Positions 20,248 through 28,769 of a stretch of DNA of 64,000 nt are shown piece by piece (the stretch's first letter is position 1; each line of letters opens with the position of its first letter). The translations under genes and the position numbers were made by a program. Source of the DNA: Qipengyuania citrea (GTDB taxonomy: Bacteria; Pseudomonadota; Alphaproteobacteria; Sphingomonadales; Sphingomonadaceae); NCBI RefSeq assembly GCF_009828015.1, contig NZ_WTYG01000002.1, positions 248,001-312,000 on the forward strand. Reading direction: 5' to 3'. The notes beneath the pieces were generated by a model that worked only from the letters and a program-made list of their open reading frames with translations, ran no database searches and was not told the origin of the DNA.

Positions 20248-23187
20248 ATGGCACTCACCAAAATTTCCGTCCGCGGCGCGCGTGAACACAATCTCAAGGG
20301 CGTCGACATCGATCTGCCGCGCGACAGCCTGATCGTGATCACCGGCCTCAGCGGTTCGGGCAAGTCGAGCCTCGCCTTCGACACGATCTATGCCGAAGGG
20401 CAGCGGCGCTATGTCGAGAGCCTCAGCGCCTATGCGCGCCAGTTCCTCGAGATGATGCAGAAGCCCGATGTCGAGCATATCGACGGGCTCTCACCCGCGA
20501 TCTCGATCGAGCAGAAGACCACCAGCCGCAACCCGCGCTCGACCGTCGCGACAGTGACCGAGATCTACGACTACATGCGCCTGCTGTGGGCGCGCGTGGG
20601 CGTACCCTATTCGCCCGCCACGGGACTGCCGATCGAGGCGCAGACCGTCTCCAACATGGTCGACCGGGTAATGGAACTGCCCGAGGGCACACGCATCTAC
20701 CTGCTCGCCCCCGTGGTGCGCGGGCGCAAGGGCGAATACCGCAAGGAACTGGCCGAATGGCAGAAGGCGGGCTTCACCCGCGTGCGCATCGACGGCGAGC
20801 TTCATGCGATCGAGGACGCGCCCGCGCTCGACAAGAAGTTCAAGCACGACATCGAGGTGGTGGTCGACCGGCTCGCGGTGAAGGAGGGCATCGAGACCCG
20901 CCTTGCCGACAGTTTCGAGACCGCGCTCAAGCTGGCCGAAGGGCTCGCCTATGTCGATCTCGCCGATGGCGCGGTGCCGGGGCGCGAGGACGAGGAAGCC
21001 GCGGCCGGCGGCGCAATGAAGGGCGCGGGGCTGCCCGCCAACCGCATCGTCTTTTCCGAGAAATTCTCCTGCCCGGTCAGCGGCTTCACGATCGAGGAAG
21101 TCGAACCGCGCCTGTTCTCCTTCAACGCGCCGCAGGGTGCCTGCCCGACTTGCGACGGCATCGGCGAAAAGCAGCTGTTCGACCCGCAGCTGGTCGTCCC
21201 CAACGAAGCGCTCAGCCTCAAGAAGGGCGCGGTAGTGCCTTGGGCGAAGAGCAACCCGCCGTCGCCCTATTACATGCAGGTGCTCGCCTCCCTCGCGAAG
21301 GAATACGAGTTCGACCTGACCACCCCGTGGCAGGAGTTCGACGCCGAGATCCGCGACATCATCCTCCACGGCACAAAAGGCCGCGCGATCCCGCTGACCT
21401 TCAAGGACGGGCGCAAGAGCTACACCGTCAAGAAGCCGTTCGAGGGCGTGATCGGCAATCTCAACCGCCGAATGCTCCAGACCGAGAGCGCGTGGATGCG
21501 CGAGGAGCTGGCCAAGTTCCAGACCGCTCAGCCCTGCGAGACCTGCAATGGCAAGCGGCTCAACCCCAAGGCGCTCAGCGTCAAGATCCCCGGCCCCGCG
21601 GGCCCGACCGACATCGCCACCCCCACGCAGATGAGCGTTGCCGATGCCAAGGCGTGGTTCCTCGGGCTCGACGGGCACCTGACCGACCAGCAGGCGCAGA
21701 TCGCCAAGGCCATCCTCAAGGAAATCAACGAGCGGTTGGGCTTCCTCGACAATGTCGGGCTCGACTATCTCAACCTCGACCGCACTTCAGGTACGCTGAG
21801 CGGGGGCGAGAGCCAGCGCATCCGCCTCGCGAGCCAAATCGGCAGCGGGCTGTCGGGCGTGCTCTACGTTCTCGACGAACCCAGCATCGGCCTCCACCAG
21901 CGCGACAACGACCGGCTGCTCGAAACGCTGAAGCGCCTGCGCGACCTCGGCAATACGGTGATCGTGGTCGAGCATGACGAAGACGCGATCCGCGCCGCCG
22001 ATTACGTGGTCGATCTCGGCCCCGGGGCGGGGGTTCACGGCGGCGAGGTGGTTGCCGAAGGCACGCTCAAGCAGGTGCTCAAGAACAAGAAATCGCTCAC
22101 CGCCGCCTATCTCACCGGCCGCCGCGAGATCGCGGTCCCCGCCAAACGGCGCAAGGGCAACGGGCACAAGCTCACCGTCCACGGCGCGCGCGCCAATAAC
22201 CTCGCCAACGTCACCGCCAGCCTGCCGCTGGGCACCTTCACCTGCGTCACCGGCGTTTCGGGCTCGGGCAAGTCCAGCTTCACCATCGACACGCTCTACG
22301 CCTCCGCCGCACGCGAGCTCAACGGCGCGCGCATCGTCGCGGGCGCGCACGACAAGGTCACCGGGCTCGAATATTGCGACAAGGTGATCGAGATCGACCA
22401 GTCGCCCATCGGCCGCACCCCGCGCTCCAACCCCGCCACCTACACCGGCGCCTTCACCCAGATCCGCGACTGGTTCGCGGGCCTCCCCGAAAGCCAGGCA
22501 CGCGGCTACAAGCCCGGGCGCTTCAGCTTCAACGTCAAGGGTGGCCGCTGCGAGGCGTGCCAGGGCGACGGTCTCATCAAGATCGAGATGCACTTCCTGC
22601 CCGACGTCTACGTCACCTGCGAACAATGCGGCGGCAAGCGCTACAACCGCGAAACGCTCGAGGTGAAGTTCAAGGGCCACTCGATCGCCGACGTGCTCGA
22701 CATGACGATCGAGGATGCGGAGGAATTCTTCAAGGCGGTCCCGCCGATCCGCGACAAGATGCACATGCTCAACGAGGTGGGCCTCGGCTACGTCAAGGTC
22801 GGCCAGCAGGCGACGACGCTGTCGGGCGGCGAGGCGCAGCGCGTCAAGCTCGCGAAGGAACTCGCCAAGCGCAGCACCGGGCAGACGCTCTACATCCTCG
22901 ACGAGCCCACCACGGGCCTGCATTTCGAGGACGTGCGCAAACTGCTCGAAGTGCTCCACCGGCTGGTCGAGCAGGGCAATTCGGTGGTGGTGATCGAACA
23001 CAATCTCGATGTGATCAAGACCGCCGACCATGTGCTCGATCTTGGGCCGGGCGGCGGTGTGCGTGGCGGCCAGGTTGTCGCGGAGGGCGTTCCGGAACAC
23101 GTCGCGACCGTCGAGGGTAGCTACACGGGCCACTACCTCAAGCCGCTTCTGGATCGCGCAACCCGGAACGAGCCTGCCCCGGCGTAG
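20248..23187 (+). CDS. uvrA: excinuclease ABC subunit A
   Basis: DNA damage-recognition ATPase of nucleotide excision repair, working with UvrB and UvrC. 979 residues with two ABC modules: first Walker [10 protein letters not shown] (33-41) and second GVSGSGKSS, two signature motifs (LSGGESQR and LSGGEAQR), and zinc-binding cysteine pairs ([21 protein letters not shown] with [10 protein letters not shown]). The SOS box just upstream shows damage control. The C-terminus is odd: the last residues PAPA and the stop codon come from a short palindrome (23177-23194), and a second version of the tail follows out of frame. The catalytic core is intact. Confidence 0.97.
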   Translation: MALTKISVRGAREHNLKGVDIDLPRDSLIVITGLSGSGKSSLAFDTIYAEGQRRYVESLSAYARQFLEMMQKPDVEHIDGLSPAISIEQKTTSRNPRSTVATVTEIYDYMRLLWARVGVPYSPATGLPIEAQTVSNMVDRVMELPEGTRIYLLAPVVRGRKGEYRKELAEWQKAGFTRVRIDGELHAIEDAPALDKKFKHDIEVVVDRLAVKEGIETRLADSFETALKLAEGLAYVDLADGAVPGREDEEAAAGGAMKGAGLPANRIVFSEKFSCPVSGFTIEEVEPRLFSFNAPQGACPTCDGIGEKQLFDPQLVVPNEALSLKKGAVVPWAKSNPPSPYYMQVLASLAKEYEFDLTTPWQEFDAEIRDIILHGTKGRAIPLTFKDGRKSYTVKKPFEGVIGNLNRRMLQTESAWMREELAKFQTAQPCETCNGKRLNPKALSVKIPGPAGPTDIATPTQMSVADAKAWFLGLDGHLTDQQAQIAKAILKEINERLGFLDNVGLDYLNLDRTSGTLSGGESQRIRLASQIGSGLSGVLYVLDEPSIGLHQRDNDRLLETLKRLRDLGNTVIVVEHDEDAIRAADYVVDLGPGAGVHGGEVVAEGTLKQVLKNKKSLTAAYLTGRREIAVPAKRRKGNGHKLTVHGARANNLANVTASLPLGTFTCVTGVSGSGKSSFTIDTLYASAARELNGARIVAGAHDKVTGLEYCDKVIEIDQSPIGRTPRSNPATYTGAFTQIRDWFAGLPESQARGYKPGRFSFNVKGGRCEACQGDGLIKIEMHFLPDVYVTCEQCGGKRYNRETLEVKFKGHSIADVLDMTIEDAEEFFKAVPPIRDKMHMLNEVGLGYVKVGQQATTLSGGEAQRVKLAKELAKRSTGQTLYILDEPTTGLHFEDVRKLLEVLHRLVEQGNSVVVIEHNLDVIKTADHVLDLGPGGGVRGGQVVAEGVPEHVATVEGSYTGHYLKPLLDRATRNEPAPA

Positions 23188-23194
23188 GCCGGGG
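23177..23194. repeat. short palindromic element at the uvrA stop codon
   Basis: CCCCGGC (23177-23183), loop GTAG, GCCGGGG (23188-23194): a perfect 7-bp stem. The TAG that ends UvrA is formed by loop and stem bases at 23185-23187. It resembles REP-like GC palindromes scattered in Sphingomonadales genomes, typically read as LPRRRPGP in one frame as here; that link is from memory and needs a genome-wide count. Confidence 0.65.
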
Positions 23195-23293
23195 CCGGAG
23201 GAGGTGGCTGCGGTAGAGAGGAGCTACACGGGGCAGTATCTCAGGCCGATGCTGGCCAAGAGTGCGGAGCGGCAGCAGGAGGCTGCGGAGTGA
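23188..23293 (+). pseudogene. orphaned second copy of the UvrA C-terminal tail
   Basis: Directly after the palindrome, in a frame shifted relative to uvrA, the DNA encodes EEVAAVERSYTGQYLRPML and then AKSAERQQEAAE before a TGA at 23291-23293. This parallels the real UvrA ending [17 protein letters not shown]. My hand alignment of 52 bases (from 23100 and from 23205) gives 39 identities, so it is an old duplication or a remnant of a divergent uvrA 3' end replaced by recombination. It has no start codon of its own. Confidence 0.7.
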
Positions 23294-23385
23294 TGACTTG
23301 CTATCGCGGTCGCGACGGGCGAAAGACTTGCTAACAGTGCTGTGCGCCCGCATAGGTGCCTTAAAGATCACCATCTGAGACCTGT

Positions 23386-24561
23386 ATGGAATTTCTTCGA
23401 GACGAACGTGTAGATTGCCTTTCTGTCATGACGACGATGAAAGTCGGTGATTTCCTATCGATCGTAGCTCCAGCATACGAAGATAAGGGAGGCCTCGAAG
23501 GACAACGTCCTGCTTTGAAGACAAAGACAGCTCTGACTATACGAGACAGGCTGGTCGGGGATTTAAAACAGGGGGCGATAGTGCCGCCCGTTGTCATCGG
23601 CGTCCTTTGTCTGGATCATGAGAAGCTTAAGAAGATAGAAAATGCGGAAACGCTGGACGGACTGATCGATCAGATTTCCGAGCTTCCGCATGAGAGTGTC
23701 TCCATCATTGACGGGATGCAGCGCACAACGGCGTTCCTAGAGGCCGGGGTTGAGGACGGAGATTTCTTCTCACGATCAAAGCAGCGTTTTGAATTCTGGA
23801 TATCTGGAAATCTAAGCAGTCTCGTGTATAGGATGCTTGTTCTTAATACTGGACAAGTACCATGGGAGATTGCCCGCCAGCTCGAAACAATTTACGCGCA
23901 GTTCCTTCAAAAGATAAAAAGTGAAATCGGGAACGATATAGCGATCTTTAAGCGCGATGATGAGCGTCGGCGGCGCGAGTCTGCCCAATATCAGGCTAGC
24001 GTGATTATTCGCCTTTTTCTTTCTTTCGCATCTCGTAGGATGGAATTCGATCTCAAGGACCGCATTGCTGAAGATTTTGCCCGCATCGACACTATTGAAG
24101 CAAGCTCGCACGACGATTTTCTTCCAGCCTTTATCGAGACACTTGAACTTCTAGCAGCCTTTGATCGTGAGTTTAGTCGGGCTGCGCCTTCGGGTCTCGA
24201 TAAAACTGCACGCATTCAAGAAGGTAAGGCATTCTTTAATTCGTATCCGGCGCTCGTCGGGTTCGTGAATGCAATTGCGGTAGCGATCATGGACGAGCCA
24301 GGTTTCGGAGTGGAATGGGGCGACGTTCGCACAAAGCTATCAGATGTCAAGAAATCGCTGAACTTATTGCTCGTGAAACTGGAAAGAATGAATCCTGAAG
24401 ACCTAGTGCAATTTCTAGAATTGCCTCTCCTCAATGAGAGGTTGATGGTCAAATCTGGGCAAGTTGGCCGTTTCGAGCGAGACTTCTTTTTCAAGGCGTT
24501 TCAAAAAGCAATCCGAAATGCTCACCGGCTCGAAAGTATGCAACCTTGCTGGTTAGCATAA
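23386..24561 (+). CDS. unrecognised protein with DGMQR motif, possible ParB/DGQHR/DUF262-like nuclease-fold partner
   Basis: I cannot name this 391-residue family. Visible: GAIVPPVVIGVL (about 64-75), then SIIDGMQRTTAF with D109-G-M-Q-R113, and VLNTGQVPWEIARQLE with N154-T-G-Q157. A 'DGxxR ... N.G' pair after a 'x-I-x-P-P-x-x-x' strand is the pattern of ParB/Srx-like, DGQHR and DUF262 proteins found in DNA-modification and defence operons, but Met replaces the usual Gln/His. The remainder is helical. No signal peptide or membrane segment. Base composition is far lower in GC than the flanks and codon use is relaxed, pointing to recent transfer. The stop is directly followed by the next gene's ATG, so the two are one operon. 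Start not certain: an ATG 14 codons further is possible. Confidence 0.6.
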   Translation: MEFLRDERVDCLSVMTTMKVGDFLSIVAPAYEDKGGLEGQRPALKTKTALTIRDRLVGDLKQGAIVPPVVIGVLCLDHEKLKKIENAETLDGLIDQISELPHESVSIIDGMQRTTAFLEAGVEDGDFFSRSKQRFEFWISGNLSSLVYRMLVLNTGQVPWEIARQLETIYAQFLQKIKSEIGNDIAIFKRDDERRRRESAQYQASVIIRLFLSFASRRMEFDLKDRIAEDFARIDTIEASSHDDFLPAFIETLELLAAFDREFSRAAPSGLDKTARIQEGKAFFNSYPALVGFVNAIAVAIMDEPGFGVEWGDVRTKLSDVKKSLNLLLVKLERMNPEDLVQFLELPLLNERLMVKSGQVGRFERDFFFKAFQKAIRNAHRLESMQPCWLA

Positions 24562-25689
24562 ATGGCGAAACTTAGCTTCCGGGATTGTATCCCGTGGGTG
24601 TTCGCACCCCTAATTGATGCGTCGCGTCGAACTGATCTGGTGGACACCCTGCGGCTTGTTCCACCGCCGAAGGAAGTTCGAAATGAACAATTTGCACGTT
24701 TCGGATCTCTGAAGCGACCAGATAGCACGGCGATCCCGCTTCCGAATGGAGGGTTTTTTCTCCGCTTTCAGCAGGCAAATCAGACATCTTTTGCTTTCAG
24801 CTCCTATATCGATGATATTGATCGAGACCCTGATCTAGATTTCTGGCTCGCTGAAAACGAGGCTGTGATTGAGAACTTAGATCAGGCCCTATTTCTATAC
24901 TTAGCGAAATTTGCTCATCCGCATTTCTCAATTCGCCCAAGATTTAAAAGCCGCGCTGAGGCGCGAAACATCGTCGAAATTGCTGAAGCGAATTCGTATG
25001 AGGGGCACAATGCTGACGATCTAATAGAAGTATATAGGCCGACATTTGTAGTTACCTTGCCGAAAGATTCGCTACTTGAGGATGTTGACGACTACACCCT
25101 TTGCTCCGAGTTGTCTTCGATGATATCGGATCTGCGATCTCCGATTATTGACCAAACTTTTGCGGGAAAGGTTCATCTTCTACTTGGTAACCACTTGGTA
25201 AGTTCTGAAAGTATCTATCTTGTCCTCACATCAACGCGATGGCGGTATGCTTTTATGGAACTTTTTCGCATTTTAGAGACAACGCTACATGTTCCGTGGC
25301 TTCTCGATCTAACAAAGGATTTGAGTATCGGGGGTAGCTTGGTAGATCTCTACCGTAATTTGCGGGAAAAGCTTTCTTGGAAAGAGGCTAAAGGAAACTC
25401 AGTTGAGAGGGTCTTTCGCGATTTGAACGGTGACGAGGATTTGCTCCGATTCGAGAAGACAGTCTCTGTATTTGCGGGAATTGATTTGGATGCGGAAGAA
25501 TTTTGCCGATCTTCGATAGGACGTAAAATTTGGAAGACTAGAAATCAGTTGGTACACCCGGAGGATTTTACTGATGGGAGCAAACTAGAAGTAAGTGAAG
25601 ATCAGTTCCGCGCGCTAAGTAATTACCTCATTGAAGTAATCGCGAAAATTTTCGCCAAGATCCCGGATGGAGCGCTCCGCGCTAGCTAG
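24562..25689 (+). CDS. unrecognised protein with C-terminal HEPN-like domain (candidate RNase effector)
   Basis: 375 residues, no signal or membrane segments. The N-terminal two-thirds match nothing I know. The C-terminal region (about 228-375) is helical and looks like a HEPN domain: a first helix with FMELFRILETTLHVP, and the core WKTRNQLVHPEDF, where R327-N-x3-H332 fits the R-x4-6-H catalytic motif of HEPN ribonucleases, with the typical Asn after Arg. GC content is low (27 of 60 bases in 24841-24900, against 42 of 60 in 26221-26280). ATG directly abuts the stop of the upstream gene. Together the pair could be a toxin/abortive-infection or other defence module; substrate and regulation are unknown, and a non-catalytic HEPN cannot be excluded. 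Confidence 0.6.
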   Translation: MAKLSFRDCIPWVFAPLIDASRRTDLVDTLRLVPPPKEVRNEQFARFGSLKRPDSTAIPLPNGGFFLRFQQANQTSFAFSSYIDDIDRDPDLDFWLAENEAVIENLDQALFLYLAKFAHPHFSIRPRFKSRAEARNIVEIAEANSYEGHNADDLIEVYRPTFVVTLPKDSLLEDVDDYTLCSELSSMISDLRSPIIDQTFAGKVHLLLGNHLVSSESIYLVLTSTRWRYAFMELFRILETTLHVPWLLDLTKDLSIGGSLVDLYRNLREKLSWKEAKGNSVERVFRDLNGDEDLLRFEKTVSVFAGIDLDAEEFCRSSIGRKIWKTRNQLVHPEDFTDGSKLEVSEDQFRALSNYLIEVIAKIFAKIPDGALRAS

Positions 25690-25807
25690 AACGCGATCGT
25701 GACGTGCAAGCCAGCAAGTAGGAAGGTGAGCGCAACGCGCCTGCTGTCCTACACGCCCCGCACTGTATAGATGACTCGGCTCCCTTCCTCACAAGCAAGG
25801 CGAACCA

Positions 25808-26806
25808 ATGCATTCCTCCCCCGATACCCCCACAACCCACCCCATCATCCTTCACACCGACCTCCACGCCGAGGACGAGCGCGCGCCGCAGAGGCAGTTC
25901 GTGGTCGAGCGGCAGGTCGCCTTTCTCGAGGCGCTGGCGACCACCGGCAGCGTGCGCGCGGCGGCGCGGCGGGCGCGGGTGTCGCACCAGACCTGCTACC
26001 GCGCGCGCCGCGCCAGCGCCGCCTTCGGGCGCGCCTGGGATGCGGCGCTGGTGGTCGCGCGCGGCGCGGCCGAGGCCAAGCTCGCCGATTACGCCATGAA
26101 CGGGGTCGAGGAGGAGGTGTGGTATCACGGCGACCTCGTCGGTTCGCGCAAGCGCGTCTCCGACCGGCTGCTGCTCGCGCATCTCGGGCGGCTCGACCGG
26201 ATGCGCGGCGATGAACGGATCGAGGCACTCGCGGAGGATTTCGACGGCATGATCCTGCGGCTGCGCCGCGGCGAGCCGATCGAGCCCGAAGTGGCCGAAC
26301 CCGGCCCCGCCGAGCCCGCGCAGGAGGGGCGCGGCACTTCTTCGCCTGGACCGTGTAACAGGCGGTCCATGTCTCGGGTAAAGTCTCCGGCGGACCCGCA
26401 GGACGATGAGGGGGCGGGGGCAGCCTCCGACCCGGGCGAGCCGTCTTGCGACTGCGCCGGTGCGCGTTACGGGACCGATCGCGGGCAGAAGCATTACCGG
26501 CGCGGGGCGCAGGGGCCCGAGCCGGTGATCAACGTCGCGGGCGAGGGGCCGTGCTGCGACGCGCCCGACTGGCCGCAGTGCCGCGACTGCCCGCACTATC
26601 CCCCCGTCGGCCGGATCCTGCGCGAAATGGAGGAAGACCGCCCCGCCGGCGCCCCCGCTCCGCACGAACAGGGCAACGCCGCCGCGGTCGAGGGCGTGCA
26701 GATCGAGGCCTTCTGCGCGGGGCTCGCGCAGTGGTGGCTGCTGACCAGCGAGGAAGAGCTGCAGCGCGCGCTGGCGGAGGGGATGGGGGAGGATGAGGAG
26801 GGGTAG
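25808..26806 (+). CDS. helix-turn-helix protein resembling a phage terminase small subunit, with Cys-rich C-terminal part
   Basis: 332 residues in high-GC DNA. The N-terminal half has a resolvase/terminase-small-subunit type HTH: RQVAFLEALATTGSVRAAARRARVSHQTCYRARR (about 35-68), then a helical segment with GSRKRVSDRLLLAHLGRLDR. The second half (from about residue 188) is different: MSRVKSPADP followed by six or more cysteines in CDCAGARYG, PCCDAPDWPQCRDCPHYPP. In another frame the bases at 26338-26358 read HFFAWTV-stop, and an in-frame ATG sits at 26369, so this could be two neighbouring genes joined by an indel. No capsid or portal genes are near, so a phage role is doubtful. Confidence 0.6.
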   Translation: MHSSPDTPTTHPIILHTDLHAEDERAPQRQFVVERQVAFLEALATTGSVRAAARRARVSHQTCYRARRASAAFGRAWDAALVVARGAAEAKLADYAMNGVEEEVWYHGDLVGSRKRVSDRLLLAHLGRLDRMRGDERIEALAEDFDGMILRLRRGEPIEPEVAEPGPAEPAQEGRGTSSPGPCNRRSMSRVKSPADPQDDEGAGAASDPGEPSCDCAGARYGTDRGQKHYRRGAQGPEPVINVAGEGPCCDAPDWPQCRDCPHYPPVGRILREMEEDRPAGAPAPHEQGNAAAVEGVQIEAFCAGLAQWWLLTSEEELQRALAEGMGEDEEG

Positions 26807-26849
26807 GGGGTGAGCGTGGGGTGAGAGAGGGAGTCTTTGTGTTACGCAC

Positions 26850-27075
26850 CCGCATCCGCGGGCGCATCCTCGGGGCTGTTCCTCCGTCGCTGCGCTCCTA
26901 CGGGCCCCTGCGGGCGGCCGGTCGGCCTTGCCGGGCCTCCGCCGGCCCGGTTCTCGTACGCACCGGACAGGTTGCGCTGGTCCCGAGCCGCAGGCGAGGC
27001 AAGGGCGACTGCCCGCCCGCAGCGGGTGCAGCTTGCTGCACGTCTAGCGAGGACGAAGCCGCGGATGCGGCTTCG
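26850..27075. repeat. intergenic cluster of perfect inverted repeats
   Basis: The 281 bases between the HTH gene and the LuxR gene hold no convincing gene but several dyads. CCGCATCCGCGG (26850-26861) is the exact complement of CCGCGGATGCGG (27059-27070), about 200 bases apart. The right copy also sits in its own perfect hairpin, CGAAGCCGC-GGAT-GCGGCTTCG (27054-27075). A GTGCAGC-TT-GCTGCAC hairpin lies at 27027-27042. The right hairpin may end the LuxR transcript; the rest is unexplained. Confidence 0.55.
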
Positions 27076-27087
27076 AAAAGCAGAGAC

Positions 27088-27789
27088 TCAAACATTGATC
27101 AAACCGAACTTGAGCCCCTTGACCGCGGCCGAGGCGCGGTCGGTCACGTCGAGCTTGGCGAAGATGCGCTTGATGTGCGTGGCGATGGTGGGGCGCTTGT
27201 TGCCGAGGATCATCGCGATCTCCTCATTGCTCTTGCCGCGCGCGATCCAGTGCAGGATGGTGATCTCGCGCGGGGCGAGGTGCGGGCGCTCGACCTCTTC
27301 GGACGCCAGCTGGTCGATCCGCAAATGGGTCGCCTGCGCGACGCTGTGGAGGATCGGCACATCGGCATGCGCGATGCGGTCCTCGTGGTCGATCATGGTG
27401 ATGGAGAACACCGCGATGTGCTGGCGCGGGCCGAAGGTCGGCAGCAGGAAGCCGTCGGTCAGCCCGTGCTCGCGCGCCGCGTCGATGAACAGCTGCTGGT
27501 TGCCGGTCAGCCGCCCTTCGGCGACGTCGACCAGCCGCAGCGGCCGGCCCGCGCGCGCGGCGAGGCCGGGCAGCGGGTCGTACTCGGCGAGGCGCTCGCG
27601 GTAGCTGGCGACGAAGCCCTCGGGGAAGCCGAAGGAGGTCACCTCGCTGCGCCCCGGATCGGTGCGCGAGGGGCGCGCGTAGCTCAGCGCGGCGAAGCCC
27701 TGCGTGCGGAAGAAGGCGCGCGCGACCGCGAAGACCGCGCCCTCATCCTCGGCTGCGGCGATCTGGCGGATGGCCTGGCTGTCGTCCAT
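27088..27789 (-). CDS. LuxR-family regulator with autoinducer-binding-type domain (LuxR solo)
   Basis: Transcription regulator, 233 residues. The N-terminal ~155 residues resemble the acyl-homoserine-lactone binding fold (FFRTQGFAALSYARPS, YRERLAEYDPLP, HGLTDGFLLPTFGPRQHIAVFS); the C-terminal GerE helix-turn-helix is clear (LAPREITILHWIARGKSNEEIAMILGNKRPTIATHIKRIFAKL). No AHL synthase gene is near, so it is a LuxR solo that may sense outside signals or another ligand. Start taken at the ATG at 27789. Divergently transcribed from another LuxR-type gene with two palindromes in the region between. Confidence 0.85.
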   Translation of the reverse strand: MDDSQAIRQIAAAEDEGAVFAVARAFFRTQGFAALSYARPSRTDPGRSEVTSFGFPEGFVASYRERLAEYDPLPGLAARAGRPLRLVDVAEGRLTGNQQLFIDAAREHGLTDGFLLPTFGPRQHIAVFSITMIDHEDRIAHADVPILHSVAQATHLRIDQLASEEVERPHLAPREITILHWIARGKSNEEIAMILGNKRPTIATHIKRIFAKLDVTDRASAAVKGLKFGLINV

Positions 27790-28097
27790 GGCGTGCGTCG
27801 AACCTCCCCCGAAGGCATGCGGTCTGCGGCATGCCTTCACTGGATGTCATCCACTCGCATGACATGCAAGCGTGTCGGCATGTTGGCGGGCAAAGGGCCG
27901 TACATGAATACCGCATCGGGCCCGTTGGCGCTGCGCAGCACGTATCTCTACGTAGTGTCTATGGATGTAGTGCACATGGGTGACATGCATTCAGACGACT
28001 AGGGAAAATACCGCGTTAATCATAGGCAATGGGCAGGGCCGGGGGGACCATCGCTCGACCGACCCGGGGGGAATTGACGGAACGGGATCGTCACGCG
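27790..28097. promoter_or_regulatory. divergent regulatory region between two LuxR-type genes, with palindromes
   Basis: 308 bases without a gene. Two perfect palindromes stand side by side: TGGATG-T-CATCCA at 27841-27853 and GCATG-A-CATGC at 27857-27867, about 52 bases upstream of the LuxR start. A related half, GGTGACATGCAT, recurs at 27979-27990 closer to the other gene. They are good candidates for LuxR operators, perhaps autoregulatory, but differ from the canonical 20-bp lux box. Confidence 0.5.
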
Positions 28098-28739
28098 ATG
28101 CAAAACTCTACCTTTGTTGTCATCGACAGCAACTATCGGACACGTCACGAGCTGGTGCGGGCACTCGGCACGATGGCCTATGTGGTGCCTGCGGATTCGC
28201 TCGAGGAACTCGGCGGGCGCTGGCCCGAACAGGGCTGGCTGCTCGTCCACGACACCGGCACGCAGGTGGCCGACACCCAGCGCGCGCTGCGCGAGGCGGG
28301 GCAGTACCTGCCGGTGGTTCCCTATTCGCAAGGCGCCAGCATCGCGCATGTGATGGACGCGCTCTCCGCCGGTGCGGCAGGCTATCTCGAATGGCCCTCG
28401 GCGCATGACGCGCTGCAGCGCAGCCTGGAAACAATCATGGCGCGCAAGTGGCAGGGCTCGGCGACATCGCTGGCACAGGCCCGCGCCAAGCAGCGCATCG
28501 ACCTGCTTTCGCCGCGCGAGAAGGAAGTGCTGACCAGCGTATGCGAAGGCTATTCGAGCAAGGAAGTCGCGCGGACGCTCGGAATCAGCCCGCGCACGGT
28601 CGAGCTGCACCGCGCGAATGTGCTGACCAAGCTCGGCGTGCGCAATGTCGCGGCTGCGGTGAAGCTGTCGGTCGAGGCGCAGTTCGAGAGCGCCGCCACC
28701 GAGACGCCACAGTCCGAGCCATCCGAAATGGCTGCCTGA
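28098..28739 (+). CDS. NarL/FixJ-type response regulator with degenerate receiver
   Basis: 213 residues: receiver-like domain (1-115) plus GerE helix-turn-helix (about 136-192, LLSPREKEVLTSVCEGYSSKEVARTLGISPRTVELHRANVLTKLG). In the receiver Asp10 and Asp52 are kept and Ser78 stands at the Thr/Ser position, but the conserved Lys before Pro near the end is replaced by Trp99 (YLEWP), and only one acidic residue remains in the N-terminal pocket. It may therefore work without phosphorylation or be controlled by binding. Start taken at 28098, giving a standard receiver N-terminus (NSTFVVIDSN). No kinase gene lies nearby. Confidence 0.85.
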   Translation: MQNSTFVVIDSNYRTRHELVRALGTMAYVVPADSLEELGGRWPEQGWLLVHDTGTQVADTQRALREAGQYLPVVPYSQGASIAHVMDALSAGAAGYLEWPSAHDALQRSLETIMARKWQGSATSLAQARAKQRIDLLSPREKEVLTSVCEGYSSKEVARTLGISPRTVELHRANVLTKLGVRNVAAAVKLSVEAQFESAATETPQSEPSEMAA

Positions 28740-28769
28740 CGACGGGGTACCTGCGGCCCGCCGGCCGTC

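Noticed and set aside
23030..23293. 87-codon frame across the uvrA end as a gene
   Set aside because: It is the second UvrA tail read with upstream out-of-frame uvrA sequence; no start signal.
23296..23338. GACTTGCTA repeated at 23296 and 23328
   Set aside because: Only two copies of nine bases; no array, no known element.
23292..25776. GATGACT at 23292 and 25770 as a target-site duplication of the low-GC island
   Set aside because: Seven bases is within chance over this distance, and no terminal inverted repeats or transposase are seen.
25808..26806. Prophage, from the terminase-small-subunit-like HTH
   Set aside because: No capsid, portal, tail or integrase genes; similar HTH proteins occur as ordinary chromosomal genes.
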